A DNA stretch of 64,000 nucleotides from Herbaspirillum robiniae (GCF_002213415.1 NZ_NJGU01000007.1:62001-126000); one strand, 5' to 3'. Shown: positions 21,990 through 33,839, counted from the stretch's first letter. The notes: a model not told the origin generated them from the letters alone. A program made the numbers and translations.

Positions 21990-22322
21990 TCAGTGCGCTG
22001 ACGACTTCGAGAACACGTTCAACACCACCACGCCGGCCACGATCAGCCCCATGCCGATCACGGCCGCCGCATCCAGCTTCTGGCCGAACAGCACCCACGC
22101 CGCCAGCGAGATCAGCACCACGCCCAACCCGGACCAGATCGCATAGGCGATGCCCACCGGAATCGATTTCAGCGTCACCGACAGGAAGAAGAACGCCAGC
22201 CCGTAGCCGGCCACCACGATCAGCGACGGCCACAGGCGCGAGAAACCGTCCGAGGCGCGCAGCGCGGAGGTGGCGATGACTTCGGAAACGATGGCGATGC
22301 CCAGGGCGAGATAAGGATGCAT
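21990..22322 (-). CDS. Small multidrug resistance (SMR) family transporter
   Basis: A 110-residue protein with four transmembrane helices. The essential membrane glutamate is at position 14 ([14 protein letters not shown]), and the loop [20 protein letters not shown] is the SMR signature. The sequence is closest in pattern to the EmrE/QacE branch (drug/proton antiport of quaternary cations), but guanidinium exporters of the family cannot be excluded. It converges on rsmI with only 22 bp between stops. It has no partner SMR gene next to it, consistent with a homodimer. Confidence 0.88.
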   Translation of the reverse strand: MHPYLALGIAIVSEVIATSALRASDGFSRLWPSLIVVAGYGLAFFFLSVTLKSIPVGIAYAIWSGLGVVLISLAAWVLFGQKLDAAAVIGMGLIVAGVVVLNVFSKSSAH

Positions 22323-22452
22323 GTGCTTGCTCCGCGGAGAATGAAGGTGGGACGGCTCCGAACGCGGCGAACATCGGCAACGCACGGCAGGCGGGAATCC
22401 GAGGATCCGGGAATCCGGCGCCCGCGCGTGCGGCGCGCCGGAAAGAAGGGGA

Positions 22453-23625
22453 TCAGCGCTCGACCACGAACGGCGTGCCGGCGCTGCGCTGGCGCACCAG
22501 CAGCGCGGCATTCTGCGCGGCCGGGCGGGTCGGGTAGGGGCCGGCGTACAGGCGGTAGAGGCCGTTGACCTGGATCGCCTGCAGGTTGTCGATGATGCCC
22601 GACAGGCTGGGCAGCAGCTTGTCGCGCGCCTGCAGGGCATTGGTCTCCTGCGAATAGGCGCCGAACTGCAGGTAGTAGCCGGCCGACAGCGGCACCGCCT
22701 GGGGCAGCGCCGGGGACGGCGCCGAACCGCTGGCCACGGCATTGATGATGCCGCCGCCACCCGCCATGCCGGCGCCGTCGGCCGAGCTGGAGGTGGTGGC
22801 GTTGATCGGCTGCACCGCCGCCACCGTCGGTTGCGGCGGCAGGTTTTGCGCGTTCACCGAGTTGATCGCCACCGCGCCGGTGGACACGCCGGCGCCGGCT
22901 TCCGCGGCGTTGTTGATCGGATCGGCGGCGGCCAGCTGGGTGCCGTTGCGGCGGGCATCGGCCATGCGCTGGGCTTCTTCCGGCAGGATGCGTTCGACTT
23001 CCAGTTCGCTGCTGCCCGAGCTCAGGTAGCCCAGCTTCAGGGCCGCGGTGTAGGAGAGGTCGATGATGCGGCTGGAATGGAAGGGGCCGCGGTCGTTGAT
23101 GCGCACGATCACCTGCTTGCCTGTCTTCAGGTTGGTGACGCGGGCGTACGAGGGAATGGGCAGCGTGGGATGCGCGGCGGTCATCTTGTACATGTCGTAC
23201 AGCTCGCCGGACGAGGTCTTCTGACCGTGGAATTTCTTGCCGTACCAGCTGCCGATGCCGCGCTGGATGAAGGGCTGGTTGTCGGTGACCGGCACATAGG
23301 TCTTGCCGAACACCACATAGGGTTTGCTGGCGGCCCTGGAGAGCGGCTCCACCTGCGGTTCGGCGTCGGCCACGTCGAGCAGGCCGTCGGGGATGTGATC
23401 GCCCGGGCCGTCATCCTTGTAGTAGCCGCCGCGTCCCGAGCCCGCCGCCGGCAGCGCCGGCGCATTGTTGGGACGGCTGGAGCCGGTCGCCTTGGTCGGC
23501 GTCGACGCTTGCGCGCTCTGGCGCGCCGGCGGCGGGGTGGTGCTGCAGGCGGCCAGCAGCACCGGGATTGCCAGTGCCGCCAGGCGCAGCGTCTTGCCGT
23601 ATTGTTCGATTGATAATGGTCGCAT
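22453..23625 (-). CDS. rlpA: Septal-ring lytic transglycosylase-type lipoprotein RlpA with SPOR domain
   Basis: A 390-residue lipoprotein. Lipobox LLAAC is near residue 27; the double-psi beta-barrel domain (about 120-215) contains [34 protein letters not shown] and [18 protein letters not shown]; the C-terminal SPOR domain (about 315-390) begins [15 protein letters not shown]. RlpA cleaves denuded glycan strands at the division site. Start 23625 gives a normal lipoprotein signal peptide. It follows rodA in the same direction, the common rod-shape gene order in Burkholderiales. Confidence 0.94.
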   Translation of the reverse strand: MRPLSIEQYGKTLRLAALAIPVLLAACSTTPPPARQSAQASTPTKATGSSRPNNAPALPAAGSGRGGYYKDDGPGDHIPDGLLDVADAEPQVEPLSRAASKPYVVFGKTYVPVTDNQPFIQRGIGSWYGKKFHGQKTSSGELYDMYKMTAAHPTLPIPSYARVTNLKTGKQVIVRINDRGPFHSSRIIDLSYTAALKLGYLSSGSSELEVERILPEEAQRMADARRNGTQLAAADPINNAAEAGAGVSTGAVAINSVNAQNLPPQPTVAAVQPINATTSSSADGAGMAGGGGIINAVASGSAPSPALPQAVPLSAGYYLQFGAYSQETNALQARDKLLPSLSGIIDNLQAIQVNGLYRLYAGPYPTRPAAQNAALLVRQRSAGTPFVVER

Positions 23626-23760
23626 CCGCAGTCCTAAGCAATGCGGCCGCTGTATCCGGCCGGAATTTTTTCGCAACGATACCAGAGTGCATCGCCGCAT
23701 GGCTGACAACTCGTCAGTGGCGCAAGTTCACCGCCGCCGCGCGGCGGTGTGCGCAGCGCC

Positions 23761-24870
23761 TCAGGTCTGCACCAGCTTGCGATGGCGCTGGATGCTCATC
23801 AGGATCCCCGCGCCCAGGCCCAGCGTGACCAGCGCGGTGCCGCCGTAGCTCATGAACGGCAGCGGCACGCCGACCACCGGCAGGATGCCGCTGACCATGC
23901 CCATGTTGACGAAGGCATAAGTGAAAAACATCATCGTGATGGCGCCGGCCAACAGGCGCGTGAAGAGCGTCGGCGCGTTGCCGGCGATCATCAGCCCGCG
24001 GCCGATCAGCAGCAGGTAGAGCACCAGCAGCACCACGTTGCCGATCAGCCCGAACTCTTCGGAGTAGACCGAGAAGATGAAGTCGGTGGTGCGCTCGGGA
24101 ATGAATTCCAGGTGGGTTTGCGTACCCATCAGCCAGCCCTTGCCGGCGACGCCGCCGGAGCCGATGGCGATGGTCGACTGGATGATGTGGAAGCCCTTGC
24201 CCAGCGGATCGGAGGTCGGGTCGATCAGCATCATGATGCGCTGGCGCTGGTAGTCGTGCATGAAGGACCACACCACCGGCAGGCTGGCCGCGCCGGCGAC
24301 GAACAGGCCCACCAGGATCTTCCACGGCAGGCCGGCGAAGAAGATCACGTAGAAGCCCGCGCCCAGCACCAGCAGGCCGGTGCCCAGGTCGGGCTGGCGG
24401 ATGATCAGGAAGCCCGGGATCACCAGCAGCAGCGTGGCTACCAGGAAGGCGTCCCAGCGCAGCATGCCCTCGCGCTTCTGGAAATACCAGGCCAGCATCA
24501 GCGGCATGGCGATCTTCATGATCTCCGACGGCTGCACCACCACGCCGATGTTGAGCCAGCGGCGCGACCCCTTCTTGATGATGCCGAACAGCGCCACCGC
24601 GATGAGCAGCGTCACTCCTATCGTATAGACCGGCACCGCCAGCCGCAGCAGCAATTGCGGCGAGACGTTGGCCGCGATCCACATCACGATGAAGGCGATC
24701 AGGATATTGCGCAGCTGGTCTTCGACCCGGCCGGGGAAGTTCATGCCGGCCGAATACAGCGTGACGATGCCCACCGACAGGATCAGGAACACGATCAGCG
24801 ACAGCGCGCCGTCGAACACCGTCAGGTGCGGCTTGATGATTTGCCACAGAGGGGGACGTTGCAGGCTCAT
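23761..24870 (-). CDS. rodA: Rod shape-determining SEDS glycosyltransferase RodA
   Basis: A 369-residue polytopic membrane protein of the SEDS family with about ten helices. Signatures include GSRRWLNIGVVVQPSEIMKI, LIIRQPDLGTGLLVLG and the C-terminal VVGVPLPFMSYGGTALVTLGLGAGILMS. RodA polymerises lipid II into glycan strands together with PBP2. It starts 73 bp after mrdA and precedes rlpA. Confidence 0.96.
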   Translation of the reverse strand: MSLQRPPLWQIIKPHLTVFDGALSLIVFLILSVGIVTLYSAGMNFPGRVEDQLRNILIAFIVMWIAANVSPQLLLRLAVPVYTIGVTLLIAVALFGIIKKGSRRWLNIGVVVQPSEIMKIAMPLMLAWYFQKREGMLRWDAFLVATLLLVIPGFLIIRQPDLGTGLLVLGAGFYVIFFAGLPWKILVGLFVAGAASLPVVWSFMHDYQRQRIMMLIDPTSDPLGKGFHIIQSTIAIGSGGVAGKGWLMGTQTHLEFIPERTTDFIFSVYSEEFGLIGNVVLLVLYLLLIGRGLMIAGNAPTLFTRLLAGAITMMFFTYAFVNMGMVSGILPVVGVPLPFMSYGGTALVTLGLGAGILMSIQRHRKLVQT

Positions 24871-24943
24871 GCCGGCTCCCAGGTCTGGTCATGTGCGCCG
24901 GCGGCCATGCGCCGCGCACCGGAATGATAAACGAATCGCACCG

Positions 24944-26914
24944 TCACTCCTGCACGTCCGGCTGGACGGTGGGGGTGTTGCCGCTGTCGTCGGAAGTCGG
25001 TCCTTCGACCGGCGCGTCCGAGGTGACGGCTTCGTTCGGGGCGACCGACTTGATCGGCTCGTTGGGCTTCTTGCCCAGCATGAAGTAATCCATCGCCTTG
25101 CGCACCAGCGGCGCGGCCACGCCTGCGCCCCAGCCGCCGTTCTCGACCACCGCGGCGATGGCGATGCGCGGCGCGTCGGCCGGCGCGAAGCCGATGTACA
25201 GGCCGTTGTCGTGGTAGATGCGCGAGAGCTTCTTGGAGTCGTACTTCTGGTTCTTGGCGATGTTGACCACCTGCGCGGTGCCGGTCTTGCCGCCCGAGTC
25301 GTAGGGAGCGCCGGCGAACGCGGCGCGCGCCGTGCCTTCCTTGACGGTGCCCACCATGGCGCGCTTGATGAAGTCGACGTTCTCCTGCTTCAGCGGGATG
25401 CGGTAGCTTTCCTTGGGCACGGTCTCGGTGCGCTCGTGGGTCACGCCGTCCTCGATGATCTTGACCAGGTGGGGCTTCATCACCACGCCGTTGTTGGCCA
25501 GGATCGCCGTGGCCTGCGCCAGCTGCAGCGGGGTGAAGCTGTTGTAGCCCTGGCCGATGCCCAGCGAGACGGTGTCGCCGGCGATCCAGCGCTTCTGCTC
25601 GGGTTTGCGGAAGGCGGTGCGCTTCCACTCGGTGGAGGGCAGGATGCCGCGCTTCTCGTGCTCGAGGTCGATGCCGGTGATCTGGCCGAAGCCGAAGGGC
25701 TTCATGAAATCATGGATCGCGTTCACGCCCATGTCGTTGGCCAGCATGTAGTAATAGGTGTCGCAGGAAATGGCGATGGAGCGGTACATGTCGACCACGC
25801 CGTGGCCGCCTTCCTTGTCGTCGCGGAAGCGGTGGTTGCCCAGCACGAAGAAGCCCGGGTCGCGGATGGAATCCTGCGGCCGCCGTTTGCCCAACTCCAG
25901 CGCCGCCAGCGCCATGAAGGGCTTGTAGGTCGAGCCGGGCGAATAGGTGCCCGACAGCGGACGGTTCAGCAGCGGCCTGTCGGGCGACTTGTTCAGCTCG
26001 TCCCAGCTCTGCTGGTCGATGCCTTCGACGAACAGGTTGGGATCGTAGGACGGCTGCGAGACGTAGGCCAGGATGTCGCCGGTGGCCGGGTTGATCGCCA
26101 CCAGCGCGCCCTTCTGGTCACCGAAGGCTTCTTCCACCACCTTCTGCAGCTCGATGTCGATCGAGAGGATCAGGTTCTTGCCCGGCGTGGCCGGGGTGCG
26201 CGAGAGCGAGCGCACCGCGCGTCCGCTGGCCGAGATTTCCACTTCCTCGTAGCCGGTGGTGCCGTGCAGCTGGGTCTCGTAGCTCTTTTCCAGGCCTTCC
26301 TTGCCGATGTAGTCGGTGCCGTTGTAGTTGGCCTCGTCGTCGGAGTCGGCGATGCGCTCGGCGTCGCGCGCGCTGATGCGGCCGATGTAGCCGATCACGT
26401 GCGCCGCCGTCTTGCCGTAGGGGTACTGGCGGAACAGGCGCGCCTGCACCTCCACGCCCGGGAAGCGGTAGCGCTGGGCGGTGAACTTGGCCACTTCCTC
26501 GTCGGTCAGGCGGGTGCGGATGGGCACGCTTTCGAAATTCTTGGATTCGTCCTGCAGGCGGCGGAAGCGGCGGCGGTCGCGCGGCTGGATCTCCACCAGC
26601 GTGCCCAGCTCGTCGATCAGGTCGTCGATGTTGTTCTTGATCTTGGAGGGCGTGATTTCCAGCGTGTAGGCGGAGTAGTTGCGCGCCAGCACCACGCCGT
26701 TGCGGTCCAGGATCAGGCCGCGGTTGGGCACGATGGGCACCACCGAAATGCGGTTTTCCTCGGCCTGCGCGGCGTAGGCGTCGTGGCGCACCACCTGCAG
26801 CCACAGGAAACGCGCCAGCAGCAGGCTGAAGCAGATCAGCACCAGCATGCTGACGGCGACCAGCCGCAGCCTGAAGAGCTTCAGCTCATGCGCGGTGTTC
26901 TTGAACTCGGTCAT
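24944..26914 (-). CDS. mrdA: Penicillin-binding protein 2
   Basis: A 656-residue class B PBP. One membrane anchor (about 14-36) precedes a pedestal domain (about 60-240) and the transpeptidase domain. The active-site serine is in STYK (Ser328-Lys331), followed by SCD (within ISCDTYYYMLAN) and KTGT (SGGKTGTAQ). It cross-links peptidoglycan during cell elongation with RodA. The C-terminal tail is acidic and Pro/Ser-rich. It starts 2 bp after mreD ends, so the two are translationally linked. Confidence 0.96.
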   Translation of the reverse strand: MTEFKNTAHELKLFRLRLVAVSMLVLICFSLLLARFLWLQVVRHDAYAAQAEENRISVVPIVPNRGLILDRNGVVLARNYSAYTLEITPSKIKNNIDDLIDELGTLVEIQPRDRRRFRRLQDESKNFESVPIRTRLTDEEVAKFTAQRYRFPGVEVQARLFRQYPYGKTAAHVIGYIGRISARDAERIADSDDEANYNGTDYIGKEGLEKSYETQLHGTTGYEEVEISASGRAVRSLSRTPATPGKNLILSIDIELQKVVEEAFGDQKGALVAINPATGDILAYVSQPSYDPNLFVEGIDQQSWDELNKSPDRPLLNRPLSGTYSPGSTYKPFMALAALELGKRRPQDSIRDPGFFVLGNHRFRDDKEGGHGVVDMYRSIAISCDTYYYMLANDMGVNAIHDFMKPFGFGQITGIDLEHEKRGILPSTEWKRTAFRKPEQKRWIAGDTVSLGIGQGYNSFTPLQLAQATAILANNGVVMKPHLVKIIEDGVTHERTETVPKESYRIPLKQENVDFIKRAMVGTVKEGTARAAFAGAPYDSGGKTGTAQVVNIAKNQKYDSKKLSRIYHDNGLYIGFAPADAPRIAIAAVVENGGWGAGVAAPLVRKAMDYFMLGKKPNEPIKSVAPNEAVTSDAPVEGPTSDDSGNTPTVQPDVQE

Positions 26915-26916
26915 GC

Positions 26917-27426
26917 TCAGATGGGGCGGTTTTCGTCACGGTCGATCGCACGGCGCTGCGGCGCCAGCAGCAGCAGGCTCACCAGCGGCCACAGCACCGC
27001 CGAGACGAGGCTTTCGCTGAAATAGAACCAGTGCGGGAACTTGCCCGTCACCAGCAGCTGCACCACCAGTTGCACCGCCTGCGCCAGCAGCAGCAGCGGC
27101 AGCACGTGCAGCGCCTGGGTGCGCAGCGGGAACCACAGCACGCGGCGGTGGATCATGATCGCGAAATAGGAGAGCAGGGTATAGGCCAGTGCATTCTCGC
27201 CCAGCAGGGTGGCCTCATTGACGTCCATCAGCAGGCCCATCAGGAAGGCCACGCTGATGCCGACCTTGCGCGGCTGGTGGATGTTCCAGAACACCAGCGC
27301 CAGCGCCACGAAGTCGGGCACGCCGACCATCTGGCCCCAGGGCATCAGGTTGAGCAGGAAGGCAATGACCAGGCTGAACGCGATGAACAGCGGATTGGCC
27401 GGCAGGAGGATGTAATGATCGTTCAT
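26917..27426 (-). CDS. mreD: Rod shape-determining protein MreD
   Basis: A 169-residue membrane protein with five or six hydrophobic helices, starting MNDHYILLPANPLFIAFSLVIAFLLNLMPWG, the usual MreD start in betaproteobacteria. It is part of the elongasome with MreC, RodA and PBP2. Its ATG overlaps the mreC stop by 4 bp (ATGA). Confidence 0.93.
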   Translation of the reverse strand: MNDHYILLPANPLFIAFSLVIAFLLNLMPWGQMVGVPDFVALALVFWNIHQPRKVGISVAFLMGLLMDVNEATLLGENALAYTLLSYFAIMIHRRVLWFPLRTQALHVLPLLLLAQAVQLVVQLLVTGKFPHWFYFSESLVSAVLWPLVSLLLLAPQRRAIDRDENRPI

Positions 27427-28439
27427 CGTGCGGATTCCTTGGCGGCCGGCGGCGTCACGTTGGCGGCGCCCTTGCGCTCGTCGGCGGGCTTGTCCTTGGG
27501 CGTGGCGTTGGCGTCGTCGGCCGAGGTGTCGCGGGTGCTGTCGCGCAGGCGGCGCTTGAACAGCTTGGCCGACTTCTCATCGACGGCTTCCGGCTCCGGG
27601 CGCGGCGGCAGGGTTTGTTCCACCAGCAGGATCAGCAGCTGGCGATGGCGGTCGATGCCGGCCAGCGGCTGGCACACGATGCGCGCGAAGGAGTCGGCCG
27701 AGCGGGTTTCCATCAGCACCACGGTGGCCACCGACAGGCCCGGCGGATAGACGCCGTCGATGCCCGAGGTCACCAGCGTATCGCCCTTCTGGATGTCGGC
27801 GTTGGCCGGCATGAAGCGCAGGTCCAGCGCGCCGGTCTGGCCGCGGCCGTAGGCCACGCTGCGCAGGCCGTTGCGCAGCACCTGCACGGGGATTGCCTGG
27901 TCCTTGTCTGTCAGGAGCGTGACTTCGGAGGTGAACGGGAACACGCGCGTGACCTGGCCGACGATGCCGACCTCGTCGATCACCGGCTGGCCGGCGGTCA
28001 CGCCCTGCTGGGAGCCGCGGTTGAGGATGATCTTGCGGGTGAAGGGATCGCGCGCGTCGTACAGGATCTCGCCGACGATGGACTTGACCGGCACCTTCTG
28101 CTGCATGTCCAGCAGCTTGCGCAGCTGCGCGTTTTCAGCGGCCAGCTGGCGCTCCTGCTGCATCAGCTGGGAGTTGACGATCTGCTGCTGGCGCAGGCCC
28201 TGGTTTTCCTTTTGCAGCGCCGACACCGAGGTGAAGTAGTCGGCCACGCTCGCGGCCGCGTCGCGCGGCACCATGGCCACGGTCTGGAACGGATAGAGCG
28301 CCGCGCCGATGCCCTGGCGGATAGTGCCCAGCACGTGCATGCGGGCGTCGACGACCAGCATGACGATGGAGAGAAGGGCGAAAATCGTGACGCGTACGCG
28401 GGCCGAGGCGCCCTGCTTGAAAAGTGGTGGAATTTCCAT
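27423..28439 (-). CDS. mreC: Rod shape-determining protein MreC
   Basis: A 338-residue bitopic membrane protein: one helix near residues 15-35, a coiled coil (about 60-105: ALQKENQGLRQQQIVNSQLMQQERQLA), and the double beta-barrel domain with DPFTRKIILNRGSQQGVTAGQPVIDEVGIVGQV. The C-terminus is a long charged tail. MreC activates PBP2-RodA in the periplasm. Start 28439 is the conserved one; a longer frame to 28472 lacks support. Unlike the usual mreBCD operon, it is separated from mreB by a lipoprotein gene on the other strand, so mreC needs its own promoter in 28440-28636. Confidence 0.94.
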   Translation of the reverse strand: MEIPPLFKQGASARVRVTIFALLSIVMLVVDARMHVLGTIRQGIGAALYPFQTVAMVPRDAAASVADYFTSVSALQKENQGLRQQQIVNSQLMQQERQLAAENAQLRKLLDMQQKVPVKSIVGEILYDARDPFTRKIILNRGSQQGVTAGQPVIDEVGIVGQVTRVFPFTSEVTLLTDKDQAIPVQVLRNGLRSVAYGRGQTGALDLRFMPANADIQKGDTLVTSGIDGVYPPGLSVATVVLMETRSADSFARIVCQPLAGIDRHRQLLILLVEQTLPPRPEPEAVDEKSAKLFKRRLRDSTRDTSADDANATPKDKPADERKGAANVTPPAAKESAR

Positions 28440-28636
28440 AAACGCATCAGGTGCGCCGCAATGCGTGAGCATCCGGCTGGCGCAGGCCTACCAACCCTTC
28501 ATTCCAGTCTGATCTTAGAAATATCGCGAATTTCCGGAGATTTTCGGCCGCCTGGCAATAGGCGCCGTCAAATTGCATCGAAATCGCGCGCCCGGTAAGT
28601 GTCCGGCGCCTTGAAATCGAAACCCTGGAGAAATTC

Positions 28637-28990
28637 TTGAAAAAAACCGTACTACCTTCGGCTGTCCTGCTTGTCGCCCTGCTGGCGCTGGGCGGATGCT
28701 TCACCGCCGCAGACAAGGCACTGCTGCGCGACGGCTACGCCACCGGCGCCTACGATGCCGATCCCACCAAGGCCAGGGTATTGGCCAGGGCGGGGCAACC
28801 GCAACGCAAGACGCGCATCCTGAACGGCACGGGCGAATGCTACGACTACACCCGGGTCGTCGAAGGCAAGTCCGTCGCGTTCTACGCCGCCTTCAATCAG
28901 CAGGACCGGCTCACCGCCGCCGCCTACCACCGGACCTGCGCCGAAGCGCTGGCGGCCGGCGAGCTCGACAACAGCAAACCGCTTGAGTAA
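28637..28990 (+). CDS. Small lipoprotein of unknown function inside the mre cluster (TTG start)
   Basis: A 117-residue predicted lipoprotein: a short basic start (KKT), a hydrophobic stretch, then lipobox LGGC with cysteine at 21. The mature part contains DPTKARVLARAGQPQRKTRILNGTGECYDYTRV, which recalls small outer-membrane proteins with a SmpA/BamE-like segment (the 'G.P' and 'Y.Y' features), but the match is weak and I do not assign it. Two more cysteines (about 74 and 101) could form a disulfide. The TTG start has GGAG 6 nt upstream. It is opposite to both mreC and mreB, which it separates. Confidence 0.75.
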   Translation: MKKTVLPSAVLLVALLALGGCFTAADKALLRDGYATGAYDADPTKARVLARAGQPQRKTRILNGTGECYDYTRVVEGKSVAFYAAFNQQDRLTAAAYHRTCAEALAAGELDNSKPLE

Positions 28991-28996
28991 ATGCAC

Positions 28997-29023
28997 CGCG
29001 GGCAGCCTTGACGGCTGCCCGCG
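28997..29023. terminator. Hairpin between the lipoprotein gene and mreB
   Basis: An 11-bp stem CGCGGGCAGCC/GGCTGCCCGCG with a 5-nt loop between two convergent stops (28990 and 29030). No strong T-run follows on either side, so terminator function is probable but weak. Confidence 0.65.
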
Positions 29024-29029
29024 TTCAAC

Positions 29030-30432
<1,403 letters not shown>

Positions 30433-30735
30433 ATGTCCCTAGCCCTTTCCGACGTCAAACGCATCGCCAACCTGTCCCGCCTGGAGCTGACCGACGCCCA
30501 GGCCGAGCAAACGCTGGAAAAGCTCAACGGCATCTTCGCCCTGGTGGAGCAGATGAAAGCCGTCGACACCTCCGGCGTGGAGCCGCTGTCGCACCCGATC
30601 GCCGCCATCGAACCGGCGCTGGCGCTGCGCCTGCGCGAGGACAAGGTCACCGAATCCAATCGCCGCGAAGACTACCAGCAACCGGCCCCGGCGACCCAGG
30701 ACGGCCTGTACCTGGTGCCCAAGGTCATCGAATAA
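30433..30735 (+). CDS. gatC: Asp-tRNA(Asn)/Glu-tRNA(Gln) amidotransferase subunit C
   Basis: A 100-residue Gat[21 protein letters not shown] and [28 protein letters not shown] are the family signatures, and the C-terminal [22 protein letters not shown] is the usual end that wraps around GatA. It is first of three genes in a gatCAB operon, so the organism makes Asn- and/or Gln-tRNA by transamidation. The ATG at 30433 gives the typical N-terminus; upstream in-frame starts are possible but improbable. Confidence 0.93.
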   Translation: MSLALSDVKRIANLSRLELTDAQAEQTLEKLNGIFALVEQMKAVDTSGVEPLSHPIAAIEPALALRLREDKVTESNRREDYQQPAPATQDGLYLVPKVIE

Positions 30736-30801
30736 GCCGGCCGCCGGCCGAACCGCAAGAAGCACCCAGAACACAGTACGACCTGCAGCGAATACAACTC
30801 C

Positions 30802-32268
30802 ATGCACAAGCTCACACTCAAAGAACTGTCCTTGCAACTGCAAGCGCGCAAGATTTCCGCCGCCGAACTGGCGACGCTGTTCCTCGACCGTATCGAGGCC
30901 AGCGACCTCAACGCCTTCCTGCACGTGGATCGCGACCTGACACTGGCCCAGGCCCGCGCCGCCGATGCGCGCCTGGCGGGCAATGACGCCGGTCCTCTGA
31001 CCGGCATCCCGATCGCGCACAAGGACATCTTCGTCACGCGCGGCTGGCGCACCACCGCCGGCTCCAGGATGCTGCAAAACTACGTAAGCCCCTTCGATGC
31101 GACCGTGGTGGAACAGTTCAACAATGCCGGCACTGTTACATTGGGCAAGGTGAACTGCGATGAATTCGCCATGGGTTCGGGCAACGAGAATTCGTTCTAC
31201 GGCCCGGTGAAGAACCCCTGGGACACGCTGGCCGTGCCCGGCGGCTCCTCGGGCGGTTCCGCCGCTGCCGTGGCCGCGCGCCTGGCGCCGGCGGCCACCG
31301 CCACCGACACCGGCGGCTCGATTCGCCAGCCCTCGGCGCTGTGCGGCGTGACCGGCATCAAGCCGACCTACGGCAGCGTCTCGCGCTTCGGCATGATCGC
31401 CTTCGCCTCCTCGCTGGACCAGGGCGGCCCGATCGGCAAGACCGCCGAGGACTGCGGCCTGCTGCTCAACGCCATGACCGGCTTCGACGAGCGCGACTCC
31501 ACCAGCCTGCAGCGCCCGAAGGAAGACTTCAACCGCTCCCTGAACGACAGCCTCAAGGGACTGCGCATCGGCGTGCCCAAGGAATTCTTCGGCGCCGGCC
31601 TGGCCGCCGACGTCGAGCAGGCCGTGCGCGCCGCGCTCTCCGAGTTCGAGAAGCTGGGCGCCACGCTGGTGGACATCTCGCTGCCCAAGACCGAGCTGTC
31701 GATCCCGGTGTATTACGTGATCGCCCCGGCCGAGGCGTCAAGCAACCTGTCGCGCTTCGACGGCGTGCGCTACGGCCATCGCGCCGCGGACTACAAGGAC
31801 CTGGCCGACATGTACAAGAAGTCGCGCGCAGAAGGCTTCGGCGAAGAAGTGAAGCGCCGCATCCTGGTCGGCTCCTACGTGCTCTCGCACGGCTACTACG
31901 ACGCCTACTACCTGCAGGCGCAGAAGATCCGCCGCCTGATCGCGCAGGACTTCCAGCGCGCGCTCGAAGGGCCGGACCGCCAGTGCGACGTCATCATGGG
32001 CCCGGTCGCGCCCACCGTCGCCTGGGATCTGGGCGACAAGACCAACGACCCGGTGGCCAACTACCTGGCCGACATCTTCACGCTGTCGACCAGCCTGGCC
32101 GGCCTGCCCGGCATGTCGATCCCCTGCGGCTTCGGCCAGGGCGAGAAGAACGGTAAGCGTCCGGTCGGCCTGCAGATCATCGGCAATTATTTCGACGAAG
32201 CCCGCCTGCTGAACGTGGCGCACCAGTTCCAGCAAGCGACCGACTGGCACCTGCGCGAACCGGCATAA
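30802..32268 (+). CDS. gatA: Asp-tRNA(Asn)/Glu-tRNA(Gln) amidotransferase subunit A
   Basis: A 488-residue amidase-signature protein. The catalytic Ser-cisSer-Lys triad is visible: Lys74 in HKDIF, Ser149 in [14 protein letters not shown], and Ser173 in [15 protein letters not shown]. It releases ammonia from glutamine for transfer to the misacylated tRNA at GatB. It starts 66 bp after gatC. Confidence 0.96.
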   Translation: MHKLTLKELSLQLQARKISAAELATLFLDRIEASDLNAFLHVDRDLTLAQARAADARLAGNDAGPLTGIPIAHKDIFVTRGWRTTAGSRMLQNYVSPFDATVVEQFNNAGTVTLGKVNCDEFAMGSGNENSFYGPVKNPWDTLAVPGGSSGGSAAAVAARLAPAATATDTGGSIRQPSALCGVTGIKPTYGSVSRFGMIAFASSLDQGGPIGKTAEDCGLLLNAMTGFDERDSTSLQRPKEDFNRSLNDSLKGLRIGVPKEFFGAGLAADVEQAVRAALSEFEKLGATLVDISLPKTELSIPVYYVIAPAEASSNLSRFDGVRYGHRAADYKDLADMYKKSRAEGFGEEVKRRILVGSYVLSHGYYDAYYLQAQKIRRLIAQDFQRALEGPDRQCDVIMGPVAPTVAWDLGDKTNDPVANYLADIFTLSTSLAGLPGMSIPCGFGQGEKNGKRPVGLQIIGNYFDEARLLNVAHQFQQATDWHLREPA

Positions 32269-32316
32269 GCCGCGCGCCTTAGTCAACATCAACGCAGAAT
32301 CAGCAAGGACATCATC

Positions 32317-33777
32317 ATGCAGTGGGAAGTCGTCATCGGCCTCGAAACGCACACGCAGCTTTCGACACTATCCAAGATCTTCAGCGGCAGCTCGACCCAG
32401 TTCGGCGCCGAACCCAACACCCAGGCCAGCCCGGTCGACCTGGCGCTGCCGGGCGTGCTGCCGGTGTTGAACCGCGGCGCGGTCGAACGCGCCATCCAGT
32501 TCGGCCTGGCCATCGGCGCCACCATCGCGCCGCGCTCGGTGTTCGCGCGCAAGAACTACTTCTACCCCGACCTGCCCAAGGGCTACCAGATCAGCCAGTT
32601 CGAGATCCCCGTCGTGCAGGGCGGCACCATGACCTTCGCCGTCGAGAAGGACGGCAAGACCGAACTCAAGACCATCAACCTGACCCGCGCCCACCTGGAA
32701 GAAGACGCCGGCAAGTCGCTGCACGAGGACTACCAGGGCATGACCGGCATCGACCTGAACCGCGCCGGCACGCCGCTGCTGGAAATCGTCACCGAGCCTG
32801 AAATGCGCAGCGCCGCCGAAGCGGTCGGTTACGCCAAGGCGCTGCACTCGCTGGTGGTGTGGCTGGGCATCTGCGACGGCAACATGCAGGAAGGCTCGTT
32901 CCGTTGCGACGCCAACGTCTCGGTGCGCCCGGTCGGCCAGAAGGAATTCGGCACCCGCTGCGAGATCAAGAACCTGAACTCCTTCCGCTTCCTGGAAGAG
33001 GCGATCAACTACGAAGTGCGCCGCCAGATCGAACTGATCGAAGACGGCGGCACCGTGGTGCAGGAAACCCGCCTCTACGATCCGGACAAGAAGGAAACCC
33101 GCTCCATGCGCAGCAAGGAAGACGCGCAGGACTACCGCTACTTCCCCGACCCCGACCTGCCGCCGCTGGCCATCGCCCAGGAGTGGATCGAGCGCGTCAA
33201 GGCCACCATGCCCGAGCTGCCCGGCGCGATGCGCGAGCGCTTCGTGGCCGACTATGCGCTGCCGGAATACGACGCCATGGTGCTGACCCAATCCAAGGGC
33301 ATGGCGTCCTACTTCGAAGCGGTGGTCGCTGCCGCCGGCCGCGAACAGGCCAAGCCCGCCGCCAACTGGCTGATGGGCGACGTCGCCTCGACCCTGAACC
33401 GCGAGGACACCGACATCGCCAACGCCCCGGTTGGCGCCGTGCAGTTCGCGCTGCTGTTGAAGCGCATCGCCGACGGCACCATCTCCAACAAGATCGCCAA
33501 GGAAGTCTTCGCCGGCATGTGGGAAGCCAGGTCCGACAAGGAAACCCTGGCCGACGACATCATCGAAGCCAAGGGCCTGAAGCAGATCTCCGACAGCGGC
33601 GCGCTGGAAGCCATCGTCGACCAGGTGCTGGCCGCCAACGAGAAGTCGGTGGCCGAATTCCGCGCCGGCAAGGAGCAGGCCATCAACGCCCTGATCGGCC
33701 AGGCCATGAAGGCCACGCGCGGCAAGGCCAACCCGGCGCAGCTGACCGAACTGCTGCGCAAGAAGCTGGCGGGCTGA
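32317..33777 (+). CDS. gatB: Asp-tRNA(Asn)/Glu-tRNA(Gln) amidotransferase subunit B
   Basis: A 486-residue Gat[39 protein letters not shown] and [20 protein letters not shown] are hallmarks of the kinase/amidotransferase core, and the last 150 residues are the tRNA-binding helical and YqeY-like tail. It phosphorylates and amidates Glu-tRNA(Gln) or Asp-tRNA(Asn). It is the last gene of the operon; a strong terminator follows. Confidence 0.96.
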   Translation: MQWEVVIGLETHTQLSTLSKIFSGSSTQFGAEPNTQASPVDLALPGVLPVLNRGAVERAIQFGLAIGATIAPRSVFARKNYFYPDLPKGYQISQFEIPVVQGGTMTFAVEKDGKTELKTINLTRAHLEEDAGKSLHEDYQGMTGIDLNRAGTPLLEIVTEPEMRSAAEAVGYAKALHSLVVWLGICDGNMQEGSFRCDANVSVRPVGQKEFGTRCEIKNLNSFRFLEEAINYEVRRQIELIEDGGTVVQETRLYDPDKKETRSMRSKEDAQDYRYFPDPDLPPLAIAQEWIERVKATMPELPGAMRERFVADYALPEYDAMVLTQSKGMASYFEAVVAAAGREQAKPAANWLMGDVASTLNREDTDIANAPVGAVQFALLLKRIADGTISNKIAKEVFAGMWEARSDKETLADDIIEAKGLKQISDSGALEAIVDQVLAANEKSVAEFRAGKEQAINALIGQAMKATRGKANPAQLTELLRKKLAG

Positions 33778-33804
33778 TCGCCGCATTTCCGTTTGCCGCA
33801 GGCG

Positions 33805-33836
33805 AAAGGCCGCATCTCCGGATGCGGCCTTTTTTC
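33805..33836 (+). terminator. Intrinsic terminator after gatB
   Basis: An 11-bp stem AAAGGCCGCAT/ATGCGGCCTTT with loop CTCCGG and a run of T residues, 28 bp past the gatB stop. Confidence 0.92.
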
Positions 33837-33839
33837 TTT

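Noticed and set aside
22393-22417. Pair of GGGAATCCG direct repeats between the SMR gene and rlpA
   Set aside because: Short and in GC-rich sequence; could be chance and has no companion element.
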